From Fundidesulfovibrio agrisoli (GTDB taxonomy: Bacteria; Desulfobacterota; Desulfovibrionia; Desulfovibrionales; Desulfovibrionaceae): DNA of 64,000 bases. How positions within the stretch are numbered: position 1 is the first letter of the stretch; each line of letters starts with the position of its first letter. The stretch lies in assembly GCF_022808715.1 (NCBI RefSeq), contig NZ_JAKZKX010000003.1:186001-250000 (forward strand), written 5' to 3'. The position numbers and the translations under genes were made by a program. The notes under the pieces are model-generated. The model was given only the letters and a program-made list of their open reading frames with translations, searched no databases and was not told the DNA's origin. This document shows positions 46,172 through 55,647 of the stretch, piece after piece.

Positions 46172-48238
46172 ATGTCCCGCCCCGCCAACGCGCTCATCAA
46201 CGAAAAAAGCCCCTACCTGCTCCAGCACGCCCACAACCCCGTGGACTGGCAGCCCTGGGGGCAGGCGGCCTTCGCCAGGGCCAGGGCGGAGAACAAGCCG
46301 CTGTTTCTCTCCATCGGCTACTCCACCTGCCACTGGTGCCACGTGATGGAGCGAGAGAGCTTCGAGGACGAAGACGTGGCGGCCTTGCTCAACAGCGTGG
46401 CCGTGCCAGTCAAGATCGACCGCGAGGAGCGTCCCGACCTGGACGCCGTGTACATGAAAGCCTGCCAGATGATGACCGGCGCGGGGGGGTGGCCGCTCTC
46501 CGTGTTCGTGGACCATCAGGGGCGGCCCTTCTTCGCGGCCACGTTCATCCCCAAGGTCTCGCGCTTCGGGCGCATGGGCATGATGGAGCTTCTGCCCGCC
46601 CTGGCCAACGTCTGGAACAACCGGCCGGAGGAGGTGGAGCGGGCAGCGGGCAACGTGCACCAGGCCCTGCTGCGCCTGGGCGAGGAGAAGCCCGAGGGGC
46701 AGGGCGCGCTGGCGGAACCGGACTCCACGCTGCTGGACGCCGCCTTCGACCAGCTGGCCCAGCGCTTCGACCAGAAGAACGGCGGCTTCGGCGATGCCCC
46801 CAAGTTCCCAGCGCCCCATCAGCTGCTCCTGCTGCTGCGCCGCCACGCCCGCAAGGCCGACCGGGCCGCCCTGGGCATGGTGCTGCGCACCGTGGAGGCC
46901 ATGCGCCTGGGCGGCGTGTTCGACCAGGTGGGCCTGGGCTTCCACCGCTACTCCACCGACGCCCACTGGCTGCTGCCCCACTTCGAGAAGATGCTCTACG
47001 ACCAGGCCATGATGCTCATGGCCTGCGCCGAGGCGTACCAGGCCTCGGGCGAGCCGCTCATGGAGCGCACCGCCCGGGAGGTTATCCGCTACGTGTTGAG
47101 CGACATGACCAGCCCCGAAGGGGCCTTCTACAGCGCCGAGGACGCCGACAGCGAAGGCGAGGAGGGCAAGTTCTACGTCTGGAGCGTGGTCGAGATCCGG
47201 GAGCTGCTGTCCCCGGAGGATGCGGCCCTGTTCATCCGGCTGATGAACCTGCGCCCCGAGGGCAACTTCGCCGAGGAGGCCACGGGCGAGCTCACCGGGC
47301 ACAACATCCCGCACCTGAGCGAGTGGCCCGGCCCCGAGGAGGAGCGCCGCCTGGAGGCCATCCGCGAGATCCTGTTCGCCCAGCGGGAGCAGCGCGTGCA
47401 CCCCCACAAGGACGACAAGGTGCTCACGGACTGGAACGGCCTGATGATCGCCGCCCTGGCCCAGGCCGGGCGCATCCTGGGGGACGGCGGGGCGCTGGAG
47501 GCCGCCTCCCGCGCGGCGGACTTCATCCTGGCCCGGCTGCGCACCCCCGAGGGCAGGCTGCTGCACCGCTACCGCGACGGCGACGCCGCCATCGCCGCCA
47601 CCCTGGACGACTACGCCTTCCTGATCTGGGGGCTGACCGAACTGCACCAGGCCACGGGCGACCCGGTCTGGCTGGAGGCCGCTCTGGAACTGGCCGGGAT
47701 CATGGTCCGCGATTTCGAGGACAAGGAGAACGGCGGCTTCTTCCTCACCGCCTCCGACGCCGAGGAGCTGCTGGTGCGCCACAAGGATTTCGTGGACGCG
47801 GCCCTGCCCTCGGGCAACTCGGCGGCCATGCTGGTGCTCACGCGGCTCTCCCGCCTGTGCGGCAGGCACGAGCTGGCCGAACAGGCCGCCCGCACCGTCC
47901 GGGCGGCCGGGCCTTCCCTGCGCGTCTACGTCTCGGGCTACACCATGCTGCTCTGCGCCCTGGATTCGGCCCTGGGCCGCAGCGCCGACGTTGTGCTCAC
48001 CGGCCCCACGCCCGAGAGCTTGGACCCCTTCCGGAAAGCCCTGCGCTCGGCTCACCTGCCGGACACTCTCGTGCTGGAGCGGCCGGAGCACGGGCTCGGG
48101 GAGTTGGCCCCGTACACCGCCATGATGACGCCCAAGGACGGCAAACCCACGGCCTACGTTTGCGTGAGCGGGGTCTGTCAGCCCGCCGTCACGGACCCGG
48201 AAGCCATGCTCAGGCTGCTGCGGGGGGGAGTGTATTGA
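46172..48238 (+). CDS. thioredoxin-domain protein of the YyaL / DUF255 (spermatogenesis-associated 20) family
   Basis: A 688-residue soluble protein. The N-terminal thioredoxin-like domain (1-170) has [19 protein letters not shown] and [18 protein letters not shown], the DUF255 signature with a CHWC motif. The rest is an (alpha/alpha)6 barrel related to glycosyl hydrolase and N-acylglucosamine 2-epimerase folds ([44 protein letters not shown]). The family is very conserved but its reaction is not settled. AAGGAGG precedes the ATG at 46172. It is a stand-alone gene. Confidence 0.93.
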   Translation: MSRPANALINEKSPYLLQHAHNPVDWQPWGQAAFARARAENKPLFLSIGYSTCHWCHVMERESFEDEDVAALLNSVAVPVKIDREERPDLDAVYMKACQMMTGAGGWPLSVFVDHQGRPFFAATFIPKVSRFGRMGMMELLPALANVWNNRPEEVERAAGNVHQALLRLGEEKPEGQGALAEPDSTLLDAAFDQLAQRFDQKNGGFGDAPKFPAPHQLLLLLRRHARKADRAALGMVLRTVEAMRLGGVFDQVGLGFHRYSTDAHWLLPHFEKMLYDQAMMLMACAEAYQASGEPLMERTAREVIRYVLSDMTSPEGAFYSAEDADSEGEEGKFYVWSVVEIRELLSPEDAALFIRLMNLRPEGNFAEEATGELTGHNIPHLSEWPGPEEERRLEAIREILFAQREQRVHPHKDDKVLTDWNGLMIAALAQAGRILGDGGALEAASRAADFILARLRTPEGRLLHRYRDGDAAIAATLDDYAFLIWGLTELHQATGDPVWLEAALELAGIMVRDFEDKENGGFFLTASDAEELLVRHKDFVDAALPSGNSAAMLVLTRLSRLCGRHELAEQAARTVRAAGPSLRVYVSGYTMLLCALDSALGRSADVVLTGPTPESLDPFRKALRSAHLPDTLVLERPEHGLGELAPYTAMMTPKDGKPTAYVCVSGVCQPAVTDPEAMLRLLRGGVY

Positions 48239-48280
48239 CGAAACTTGTTCAGGCTACTATTTTAGATGTTGGAGATAGCC

Positions 48281-48724
48281 ATGAGCACGATCACTTTTGA
48301 TGAAATAGTCCATGAGCCACGATCTCTTGGAAGAAGGCTGGAGAGATTGGGGCTGAGGAAATCTATCGCCTTCGGGGCGGAAATTGTTGCCTTGGCCAAT
48401 GATAGTCTCGAAATTGCTTTAGAGTTGAGAGAGTGCTTGGCCTCATGCAACTTACCTGAGAACCCTGGGTTTCTGTTAAGCAATGCAAGTGTTTCGGCTG
48501 AGAACGCCGCCAAGTTAAGGCGTATTTACGGGGCGTTGCCCTGGTATTTTGGGTTCGTCAAATCGAAGGCATTCAAAGCTGCTGACGCTTGGGAAGATTT
48601 GGCCGAAGACATTCAAATGCTCGCTAGCCCACTTCAGCGCAAAGCGCTTGACGACCTGGAAAATGCGGCCAAGGCCGCAGCGGGTCATCTCAAAGATTGG
48701 CGGCAGTCTTCTCTGTTTCAATGA
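48281..48724 (+). CDS. unrecognised protein coupled to a RelE-like toxin; probable antitoxin
   Basis: A 147-residue soluble, mostly helical protein. There is no convincing DNA-binding domain of the common antitoxin classes (no AbrB, RHH, Phd or Xre pattern). It has a central motif LPWYFGFVKSKAFKAADAWEDLAEDI. The ATG at 48281 follows GGAG; an in-frame ATG 15 bases earlier is less favoured. The stop overlaps the start of the RelE-like gene as ATGA. GC content is well below the flanking genes, suggesting horizontal acquisition. The antitoxin role is inferred only from gene order and coupling. Confidence 0.65.
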   Translation: MSTITFDEIVHEPRSLGRRLERLGLRKSIAFGAEIVALANDSLEIALELRECLASCNLPENPGFLLSNASVSAENAAKLRRIYGALPWYFGFVKSKAFKAADAWEDLAEDIQMLASPLQRKALDDLENAAKAAAGHLKDWRQSSLFQ

Positions 48725-49059
48725 CTTTTGCTGTCAAACTAGCACCTTCCTTTGAACGCCAGGCGAAGGAACTTCTTTCCAAATATCCGGCTTTCAAGCC
48801 TGAGTTAATAGAGTATCTCTCTTGTTTAGAAACCGATGCTCCCAAGGGTGAACAAATCCAGCGTCATAGGATGCTATGGAAGGATCGCCTCGGTCTCAAG
48901 GCATATAAAATCGGAAAACGGGGCGGTTTGCGAATCATAATGTATTTTGACGGACTATCTCTTGTCTGCCCTCTGCTCATCTACTTGAAACGCGATATCT
49001 CGCAACCAACGGATAGAGAGATACGCGATGCTATCAGCGAACTTCAATCGCTAGTATAG
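48721..49059 (+). CDS. RelE/ParE-superfamily toxin-like protein
   Basis: A 112-residue basic protein. VKLAPSFERQAKELLSKYP, MLWKDRLGLKAYKIGKRGGLRIIMYFDG and LIYLKRDISQPTDREIRDAISEL follow the RelE/HigB fold, with the strand-and-Arg pattern GGLRIIMYF that in this superfamily positions catalytic or DNA-gyrase-binding residues. RelE-type members cut mRNA on ribosomes; ParE-type members poison gyrase; I cannot tell which. Its start overlaps the upstream gene (ATGA). The 320-base region after it (49060-49380) holds no gene except the glnN terminator. Confidence 0.78.
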   Translation: MTFAVKLAPSFERQAKELLSKYPAFKPELIEYLSCLETDAPKGEQIQRHRMLWKDRLGLKAYKIGKRGGLRIIMYFDGLSLVCPLLIYLKRDISQPTDREIRDAISELQSLV

Positions 49060-49304
49060 CGGCAGTCCCTCCTCAACTACTACCACCTGTCCTCTCCAAG
49101 AGGATGAGAGCGCCTACGAGCGAATGCGAGTGCATCTATCCGGTGCATCGATAATCCCTAAGCAATGTCGTAGCGTCTGCCTCGTGGCTTCCTTCACCAG
49201 TGGTCTATGTCCTCATGAGTCCCTTGTCTAAGGCCTACCTGGGATTTTTGGTGGCTAGACGGGAACCTCATCTTCACTGATTGCTTCTTCGTAGAAGCTA
49301 GTAC

Positions 49305-49343
49305 CAAAAAACAAAAAGGCCGCCCCCTTGCGGGAGCGGCCTT
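49305..49343 (-). terminator. terminator after type III glutamine synthetase
   Basis: AAGGCCGC-rich stem with GCGGCCTT (49316-49343). On the minus strand it is followed by T-rich sequence, TTTTTGTTTTTTGG. It lies 38 bases after the glnN stop. Confidence 0.88.
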
Positions 49344-49380
49344 GTCTCGTCCGGTCGCTGCGGACCGCCAGGCGCGGGCC

Positions 49381-51561
49381 TTAGCGGATGAACAGCATCT
49401 CCTGGTAGGAGGGCAGGGGCCACAGGTCGTCGGCCACCACGGCTTCCAGGGAGTCGGCGTAGCCGCGCACGGCCAGCATGGCGGGCATCACCTTGTCGCA
49501 CATGAACTTGGCGTGGGCCAGGGTGTCGCCGCCCTCGTGGGCCACCAGCTTCTCCAGCTTGTCGATCTCGGCCTGCATGCCGCGCAGCTTGGCGGTCACG
49601 TCGTCCAGAGAGGCCATCTTGAAGTCGTGGCCGATGGCCTTGAGGCTGGCGCAGGTTTCGGCCAGCTGCCCCTGGTAGCGGATGGCGGCCGGGAGGATCA
49701 CGGTGCGCGCCATGCGGATGACCAGGTTGGCTTCGGTCAGGATGGTCTTCACGTACTGCTCGAGGTAGATCTCCTGGCGGGACTTCAGCTCCGCCTCGGT
49801 GAGCACGCCGTACTTGGTGAAGAGGGCGATGGTCTCCTTGGAGGTGAGCACCGGCAGGGCGTCGGGGGTGGTCTTCAGGTTGGGCAGGCCGCGCTTGGCC
49901 GCTTCCTTGTGCCATTCGTCGGAGTAGCCGTTGCCGTTGAAGATGACGGCGTCGTTCTCGACCATGATCTTCTGCAGCAGCTTCTGGACGCCCTCGTTGA
50001 ACTGGGTCTTGTTGACCTTGCCCAGCTTCTCGAGCTCAGTGGCGATGTAGTCCAGGGACTCGGCCATGATGGTGTTCAGGGCCACCTGGGCGCCGGCGAT
50101 GGAGTGGGAGGAGCCCACGGCGCGGAACTCGAAGCGGTTGCCGGTGAAGGCGAAGGGGCTGGTGCGGTTGCGGTCGCCCGGATCCATGGGCAGCGGGGGC
50201 AGGGTGTCCACGCCGATGTGCATGACGCCCTTGGACTTGGAGCCCTTCACTTCGCCCTTCTTGATCTGCTCGAACACGTCGGTCAGCTGCTCGCCAAGGT
50301 AGGCGCTCATGATGGCCGGCGGGGCCTCGTTGGCGCCCAGGCGATGGTCGTTGGAGGCGGAAGCCACGGTGGCGCGCAGCAGGGCGCCGTGCTTGTGCAG
50401 GGCGCGGATGGCGGCGGCGCAGAACACCAGGAACTGGGCGTTGGAGTGCGGGGTGTCGCCCGGATCGAAGAGGCTGCCCAGCTCGGCGTTGCCCAGGGAG
50501 TAGTTGAGGTGCTTGCCGGAGCCGTTGATGCCCGCGAAGGGCTTCTCGTGCAGCAGGCAGATCATGCCGTAGCGTTTGGCCACGGTGCGCAGGGTGGTCA
50601 TGACCAGCTGGTTGTGGTCGGTGGCCAGGTTGCCGGATTCGTAGATGGGGGCGATTTCGAACTGGCTGGGGGCCACTTCGTTGTGGCGGGTCTTGACCGG
50701 AACGCCCAGCTTGAAGAGCTCGCGCTCGACTTCCATCATGAAGGAGAGCACGCGGCGGGGGATCACGCCGAAGTACTGGTCCTCGAACTCCTGGCCCTTG
50801 GCGGACGGAGCGCCGAACAGGGAGCGGCCGGCGATGAGCAGGTCGGGGCGGGAGAACACGAAGTTGCGGTCGATCAGGAAGTATTCCTGCTCGGGGCCGG
50901 CGTAGGAGCCGACGGGCAGCTTGCTGTTGACGCCGAAGAGCTTCAGCACGCGGCGGGCCTGCTTGTCCAGGGCCTGCAGCGAGCGCAGCAGCGGGGTCTT
51001 CTTGTCCAGGGCCTCGCCGGTCCAGGAGACGAACGCGGTGGGGATGCACAGGAAGGTGCCGTTGGGGTTCTCCAGGATGTAGGCGGGGCTGGTCACGTCC
51101 CAGGCGGTGTAGCCGCGGGCTTCGAAGGTGGCGCGCAGGCCGCCGGAGGGGAAGCTGGAGGCGTCGGGCTCGCCCTGGATGAGCATCTTGCCGGAGAACT
51201 CGGCCATGGCGCCGCCGTCGCCCTCGGGCACCAGGAAGGCGTCGTGCTTCTCGGCGGTGAGGCCGGTCAGCGGGTAGAAAACGTGGGTGAAGTGGGTGGC
51301 GCCCTTCTCGATGGCCCAATCCTTCATGGCGCTGGCCACGATGTCGGCCACGGAGGCGTCCAGCTTCTCGCCGTAGGTGATGGTCTTCTTCAGGGACTTG
51401 TAGACGGCCTTGGGCAGGCGCTCCTTCATCACCTTGTCGTTGAAGACGTTGGAACCGAAAATGTCGGTGGGCTTGGTCTCATGGAAGTTGAGAGGATCAT
51501 GAGCCGGTTTGTAGTTGATGATCGCCGAGATGGCGTTCAAACGTGCCTGGATTCCACTCAT
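49381..51561 (-). CDS. glnN: type III glutamine synthetase (GlnN)
   Basis: A 726-residue ammonia-assimilating enzyme of the large dodecameric type III class. The N-terminal [23 protein letters not shown] and the catalytic segments [67 protein letters not shown] and [10 protein letters not shown]-like [15 protein letters not shown] are diagnostic. Length fits type III (about 700-730) and not GSI (about 470). The ATG at 51561 follows GGAG. The promoter is about 250 bases upstream, leaving a long untranslated leader that may be regulatory. No PII gene is adjacent. Confidence 0.95.
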   Translation of the reverse strand: MSGIQARLNAISAIINYKPAHDPLNFHETKPTDIFGSNVFNDKVMKERLPKAVYKSLKKTITYGEKLDASVADIVASAMKDWAIEKGATHFTHVFYPLTGLTAEKHDAFLVPEGDGGAMAEFSGKMLIQGEPDASSFPSGGLRATFEARGYTAWDVTSPAYILENPNGTFLCIPTAFVSWTGEALDKKTPLLRSLQALDKQARRVLKLFGVNSKLPVGSYAGPEQEYFLIDRNFVFSRPDLLIAGRSLFGAPSAKGQEFEDQYFGVIPRRVLSFMMEVERELFKLGVPVKTRHNEVAPSQFEIAPIYESGNLATDHNQLVMTTLRTVAKRYGMICLLHEKPFAGINGSGKHLNYSLGNAELGSLFDPGDTPHSNAQFLVFCAAAIRALHKHGALLRATVASASNDHRLGANEAPPAIMSAYLGEQLTDVFEQIKKGEVKGSKSKGVMHIGVDTLPPLPMDPGDRNRTSPFAFTGNRFEFRAVGSSHSIAGAQVALNTIMAESLDYIATELEKLGKVNKTQFNEGVQKLLQKIMVENDAVIFNGNGYSDEWHKEAAKRGLPNLKTTPDALPVLTSKETIALFTKYGVLTEAELKSRQEIYLEQYVKTILTEANLVIRMARTVILPAAIRYQGQLAETCASLKAIGHDFKMASLDDVTAKLRGMQAEIDKLEKLVAHEGGDTLAHAKFMCDKVMPAMLAVRGYADSLEAVVADDLWPLPSYQEMLFIR

Positions 51562-51809
51562 AGGGTGCTCTCCATTTTTAAAAGGCGATTGACACGGTTG
51601 GGTGACCGGGCAGGCCAGCATGGGCCGGGACGGTCTGCCCGCTCGGCCGGCGCGGCTCTGTGAGCCGTGTGCGGCCTGCGGGCGCAAAGCTTCCTGAAAC
51701 TCCGGCGGCAGGCTGGGCGTCTGCTTCGGTGCCCGCGGGAAGTGGAATCCTTCCTGTTCCTTGGGCTTTTCCGGTTTTCGGCGGCATGCCTTCCCGCTTC
51801 ATTTTCAAT

Positions 51810-51838
51810 AATGTAAAATAAACCATGGGCGATGTAAA
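51810..51838 (-). promoter_or_regulatory. candidate glnN promoter
   Basis: On the minus strand TTTACA (51833-51838) and TACATT (51810-51815) are 17 bases apart, in a locally AT-rich block. It would give a 5' leader of about 240 bases before the glnN start at 51561. The rest of 51562-52174 shows no gene. Confidence 0.5.
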
Positions 51839-52174
51839 GGTGACAAAATGAGAATCGTGGCTTTTATCGTAACAAAAAGTGGGTGCGGAGGGTCTCGGGA
51901 GGGGTCTGCGGGGGTGAAATGCCGCTCCGGAAGGGCTCCGAAGGGCTTACGGGCTGCCTGTTGGGCCGCTACGGCCTGAAGCGCCCAAATTTCGTTCCTC
52001 CGGTTTCAGGCCCCTACCTGGAGCCTTTGAGGCGGGTTTTCCTCATTGACGGAGTGTTTCAAAAATGTCGCGCTTTCGGCGGGTTGGCCTCTCCTCCGCG
52101 CCTCAATCTGGAACGAAGATTGCTTGAACTCCGTCGCGAGCCCGTTTTCTTGAACGGGAACAGGAGGAATCACA

Positions 52175-52807
52175 ATGGGTTGCGGAACAACCGCCAAGGC
52201 CTTGACGTTTTCCTGGATGGGCAGCCTCATCAAGGCCCAGGCCATGCTGGAGGCAGGGGTGCGCCTGAGCCTGCGCCAGGAGTCGCTGCTGCGCGGCTGC
52301 GAGCCCGCATGCAGGAAGCGTTGCAGCGCCTGCTGCGAAAGCCCCGTGCACCGCGCCACGGACCTGGAGCTGGCCGGAGCCGTCTGGCACCTGACAGGGG
52401 CCAACCCGCCCGGCAGCAAGGCCGTGCTGGCCAGGCTGGCCGAGGGCGGGGGGCAGGGCTGCCCCTTCCTGCACGAGGGGATCTGCTCGGTGTACCCCAT
52501 GCGCTTCCTGTCCTGCCGCCAGCTCGTGGTCTTCGGGAGGGCCTGCGCCCCCGGGGAGGACCCGTCCCGCACCCGCCGGGGGGACATGCTCACCATCCTT
52601 CGCCGCCACGCCCTCAAGGGCTACGCCCTGCTGCTGCCGCACCTGGGCATCGAGCCCGACCTGCAGGACCCCCTGGCCCTGGAGGCGCAGGTGTTCGAGG
52701 CCACGCGCCCTGCGGCGTCCCTGCGCGTGCGCGACGCCGGCGAGTTCCTGGCCGCCATGGACGCGGCGGCCTCGCAGGCGGCGCTCAAGGCCGCCCAAGC
52801 AGCATAG
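52175..52807 (+). CDS. YkgJ-like cysteine cluster protein
   Basis: A 210-residue cytoplasmic protein with the CxxxCxxCC cluster of the YkgJ / UPF0153 family: C42, C46, C50, C53-C54 (CEPACRKRCSACCE), then CPFLHEGICSVYPMRFLSCR at about 96-115. Members are thought to bind zinc or an iron-sulfur cluster; the function is not known. The C-terminal third is Ala-rich and helical. AGGAGG precedes the ATG at 52175. A small CCCGTT / AACGGG stem sits just before the ribosome site. It is followed by a bidirectional terminator. Confidence 0.82.
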   Translation: MGCGTTAKALTFSWMGSLIKAQAMLEAGVRLSLRQESLLRGCEPACRKRCSACCESPVHRATDLELAGAVWHLTGANPPGSKAVLARLAEGGGQGCPFLHEGICSVYPMRFLSCRQLVVFGRACAPGEDPSRTRRGDMLTILRRHALKGYALLLPHLGIEPDLQDPLALEAQVFEATRPAASLRVRDAGEFLAAMDAAASQAALKAAQAA

Positions 52808-52859
52808 AGCGAAGCCGCTGATTCGGGGGCAACGCATCCCCGCATGACAGAACGAAATT

Positions 52860-52889
52860 CGCCCCTGGAGACCATGGTCTCCAGGGGCG
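52860..52889. terminator. bidirectional terminator between ykgJ-like and acyltransferase genes
   Basis: A perfect 30-base palindrome, CGCCCCTGGAGACCA and its complement, followed by ATGTTTT on the plus strand and AATTTC on the minus strand. It serves two convergent genes, whose stops are at 52807 and 52895. Confidence 0.85.
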
Positions 52890-52894
52890 ATGTT

Positions 52895-54022
52895 TTAGCC
52901 GATCTTTTCGTTGATGCGGGCCACGGCCTTGTCCGTGACCATGGCCACCAGCACGGAGGCCAGCCCGCACACGCCCGTCAGGAAAATGAACGCCGAGAAG
53001 GGCTCCATCTGCGGCCGCACCCACTCCGAGGCGTAGGCCAGGATGGGCTGGTGCATCAGGTAGATGCTGTAGGAGAGCCCCGCGTAGACGCTCACCGGCT
53101 TCCACACGCCCAGCCTGTCCATGCTGTCCATGAAGAAGATCGCCGCCCCGCCGCAGAACACCACCGCCAGCCAGTAGAGGTGCGTCACCAGCAGCACCGG
53201 CCCGGGGATGCCCACCAGGCAGCCCCAGCCCACCAGCAGCGCAAAGCCGGCCACGGCCAGGCGGCGCTTGCACTTGAAGGCCTCGCCCACGCTCAGGCCC
53301 TGCGAAAGCACGGGGTTGGCCACGGGGTCGCGCCAGAGGGCGCAGAGGTACATGCCCAGGGCGAACTCGCCCAGGCGGTAGGGCAGGTTGAAGTAGAACA
53401 GGTAGTTGCACATGGCGAAGGTGGAGCCGGGCATCAGCTTGGCCAGCACCTCCAGCACGGCCCACAGGCCCCAGCAGCCGCCGCAGAGCAGCAGGGCCGC
53501 CTTCCTGGGGCCGAATTTCGTGAAGAGCTTCCAGAGAAGCGGGTAGGCCAGGTAGAACTGCGCCAGCAGGCCCATCCACCAGTAGGCGGGCACGATGTCG
53601 AAGAACACCGCCGGGTTCAGCGTGTGCACGAACAGGGCGTGCTGCACGAAGGAGCTCAGCAGGGCGGCGCCGCCCTTGCCCGCGATGACGGCCACCAGCG
53701 TCCAGAACACCAGCCCGATGTAGTAGTTGGGGCAGATGCGCAGCAGACGGTGGCGCATGAACTGGAAGTAGGAGGGCATGGGCCGCGCGGCCGGGCCCGC
53801 GAAGGGCAGGGTGAGCACGAAGCCCGTGACGATGTTGAACAGGATCACGCCCATCCAGCCCTGGCTCAGCAGCGCCCCGAACCAGGGGCCGAAGGGGTTC
53901 TCGGTGCCCGCCTTGGGCACGTCGGACCAGAGGTGGTAAAGGAAGATGCCTGTCACGGCCAGGGCGCGCATGACCTCGATCTGGCCCAGGGTCTTGCGTT
54001 TGGCGGGTGCTTCACTGCTCAT
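52895..54022 (-). CDS. acyltransferase 3 family membrane protein
   Basis: A 375-residue integral membrane O-acyltransferase with about ten helices. The first helix begins IEVMRALAVTGIFLYHLW, with the family His. SYFQFMRHRLLRICPNYYI is the second family landmark, and GLSYSIYLMHQPILAY lies near the end. Members acetylate or succinylate sugars of O-antigen, exopolysaccharide or lipids. The ATG at 54022 overlaps the stop of the sialidase-like gene by four bases (ATGA), so both are translated together. This suggests a shared surface-glycan function. Confidence 0.87.
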   Translation of the reverse strand: MSSEAPAKRKTLGQIEVMRALAVTGIFLYHLWSDVPKAGTENPFGPWFGALLSQGWMGVILFNIVTGFVLTLPFAGPAARPMPSYFQFMRHRLLRICPNYYIGLVFWTLVAVIAGKGGAALLSSFVQHALFVHTLNPAVFFDIVPAYWWMGLLAQFYLAYPLLWKLFTKFGPRKAALLLCGGCWGLWAVLEVLAKLMPGSTFAMCNYLFYFNLPYRLGEFALGMYLCALWRDPVANPVLSQGLSVGEAFKCKRRLAVAGFALLVGWGCLVGIPGPVLLVTHLYWLAVVFCGGAAIFFMDSMDRLGVWKPVSVYAGLSYSIYLMHQPILAYASEWVRPQMEPFSAFIFLTGVCGLASVLVAMVTDKAVARINEKIG

Positions 54023-55581
54023 GGTCCCTCTCTCGGCGGTTGGGGGGTGAAATCGGAGTCCTCCAGCCATGTCCCGCGGATGTGGCAGCTGCGGCCCGGC
54101 TCATACCCGGGCTCGGCGCTGGCCGCGTGGTGGTAGGCGCAGAAATAGCGCCCGTCGGGCAGCGCGGCCCAGCCCGAATAGCCGTAGTCGCCGAAGTTGG
54201 CCTCGCGGTCGTTGGCCATCTCCAGCACCCTGGCCCGGGCCCAGGCGTCGGGGTGGCCCTGGGTGTGCTCCCAACTCCAGCTGTAATCCCGCTCGTAACG
54301 CGGTTCCGTGACGCTCAGGGACAGGCTGCGCCAGAAATGCCGCCCCCCGTTGTGTTCGCGGGTGTTGGCGTTGCCGGCAAGGATTGGCCTGGCCTCGGCG
54401 CGGCGCGAATCCACGGGGTAGGTTCCGGCGTGCTCGCCGTTGACCTCCGCCCGGACCTCGCCCGGGGTGTGGCGCAGGGTCAGGCGCACGGGCTTGCCGC
54501 GCTCCAGGGCGATGGGCGCGGCGCCCTCGGCCGGGGGCAGCAGGGCTTCCGGCGTGAGCCGCCACCAGCCGCAGAAATAGAGGGCGCAGGCGTTCTGCTG
54601 CGCCGACTCCACCAGAACTTCCGCCGAGAGCGTGGCCCGGGCGCGCTCCGGGTCGGTCAGGGGCCGCAGGCAGTAGCGCAGGCAGGCCTCGCGCCCGGCC
54701 TCGTTCTCCACCAGCAGGCCCTGCGGGGTCAGGCGCGGGTTGGCCGGGTCCGGGTGCAGGCCGTGCACGGCGTAATCCGTGTCCAACTCGTCCAGGGTGC
54801 CCATCCAGGCCGCTGTGCCGCCGTCCGGGGCCACGTTGCGGTAGGTGACCAGCAGCCGCCCGGAGGGCGTGAGCCCGATGCAGGGCCGGTGCCCGATGAG
54901 CGGCGTGGGCCGGGGCGGCGTCCAGGAGACGCCCTCGTCGTCGCTCAGGCAGATGTACATGGGCTCGTGCACGAAGGAGTTCTCGCGCAGGATGGCCAGG
55001 AGCCTGCCGTCCTCCAGGCGGATCATGGAGGCCTCGCAGAGCACGAGGTTGGGGTCGAAGACCATGACGGAGTACGGCTGCCACGCCCCGCCCTGGTTAC
55101 GCGAGGCGTAGACCATCTGCATGGAGGGGGCCTGGCGGATCTTCGGGGGGGCCGACTCGCCCTGGTGGGTGTGTCCGGTGGTCAGGAAGAGGTCCGGGCG
55201 CAGGGGCAGCACTCGGTCCGGTATGGGGATGTAGCTCCCCGCGCAGGACTGGCGCAAAAAGATGGCCCCGTCGTCCATGCTCACGAAAGTGCTCTGGGAC
55301 TGGTCGTCGATTATCATCAGCTTGCCGCCCGGCAGCCTGGTCATGCGCGGGCAGTGGCCCACCCCGGGCACCAGGAAGCGGGGCTTGGTCCAGGTTCGGC
55401 CCAGGTCGTGGCTGGTGCAGTTGAGCAGGTCGAAACGGGTGGCCACGTGCTGGTCCCCCTGGCGGTAGACACAGACCAGGGTGCCCGCGTCCGTGAGGCA
55501 TACGTCGGGGAAACAGAGGTACTGTCCGGGCCGCCGGTCGATGGTCACATGGCGGGCGGGGTCGTTTGCGATGCTGGGCAT
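54019..55581 (-). CDS. BNR/Asp-box (sialidase-like) beta-propeller protein
   Basis: A 520-residue protein with the sialidase-superfamily fold. Asp boxes are visible in TSHDLGRTWTKPRF (about residues 57-70) and LSDDEGVSWTPPRP (about 215-228), with further LEDGRLLAIL- and LPGGKLMIID-type strands. A second, lectin-like or concanavalin-like part (about 310-460) follows. There is no signal peptide, so a cytoplasmic or atypically exported location is likely. The catalytic Arg triad and Tyr/Glu of sialidases could not be assigned by eye. The start at 55581 follows GGAGG. It is coupled to an acyltransferase gene. Confidence 0.78.
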   Translation of the reverse strand: MPSIANDPARHVTIDRRPGQYLCFPDVCLTDAGTLVCVYRQGDQHVATRFDLLNCTSHDLGRTWTKPRFLVPGVGHCPRMTRLPGGKLMIIDDQSQSTFVSMDDGAIFLRQSCAGSYIPIPDRVLPLRPDLFLTTGHTHQGESAPPKIRQAPSMQMVYASRNQGGAWQPYSVMVFDPNLVLCEASMIRLEDGRLLAILRENSFVHEPMYICLSDDEGVSWTPPRPTPLIGHRPCIGLTPSGRLLVTYRNVAPDGGTAAWMGTLDELDTDYAVHGLHPDPANPRLTPQGLLVENEAGREACLRYCLRPLTDPERARATLSAEVLVESAQQNACALYFCGWWRLTPEALLPPAEGAAPIALERGKPVRLTLRHTPGEVRAEVNGEHAGTYPVDSRRAEARPILAGNANTREHNGGRHFWRSLSLSVTEPRYERDYSWSWEHTQGHPDAWARARVLEMANDREANFGDYGYSGWAALPDGRYFCAYHHAASAEPGYEPGRSCHIRGTWLEDSDFTPQPPREGP

Positions 55582-55647
55582 GGAGCCTCCCAGCTCTGGG
55601 CTGTGCACGCAAACAAGGAGGATGTCAAAGCTTTCTGGAAGGAGGGC

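Noticed and set aside
51562-51687. In-frame N-terminal extension of glnN
   Set aside because: The extra 42 residues are Arg/Pro/Gly-rich with no family match. The ATG at 51561 with GGAG begins the conserved type III sequence.
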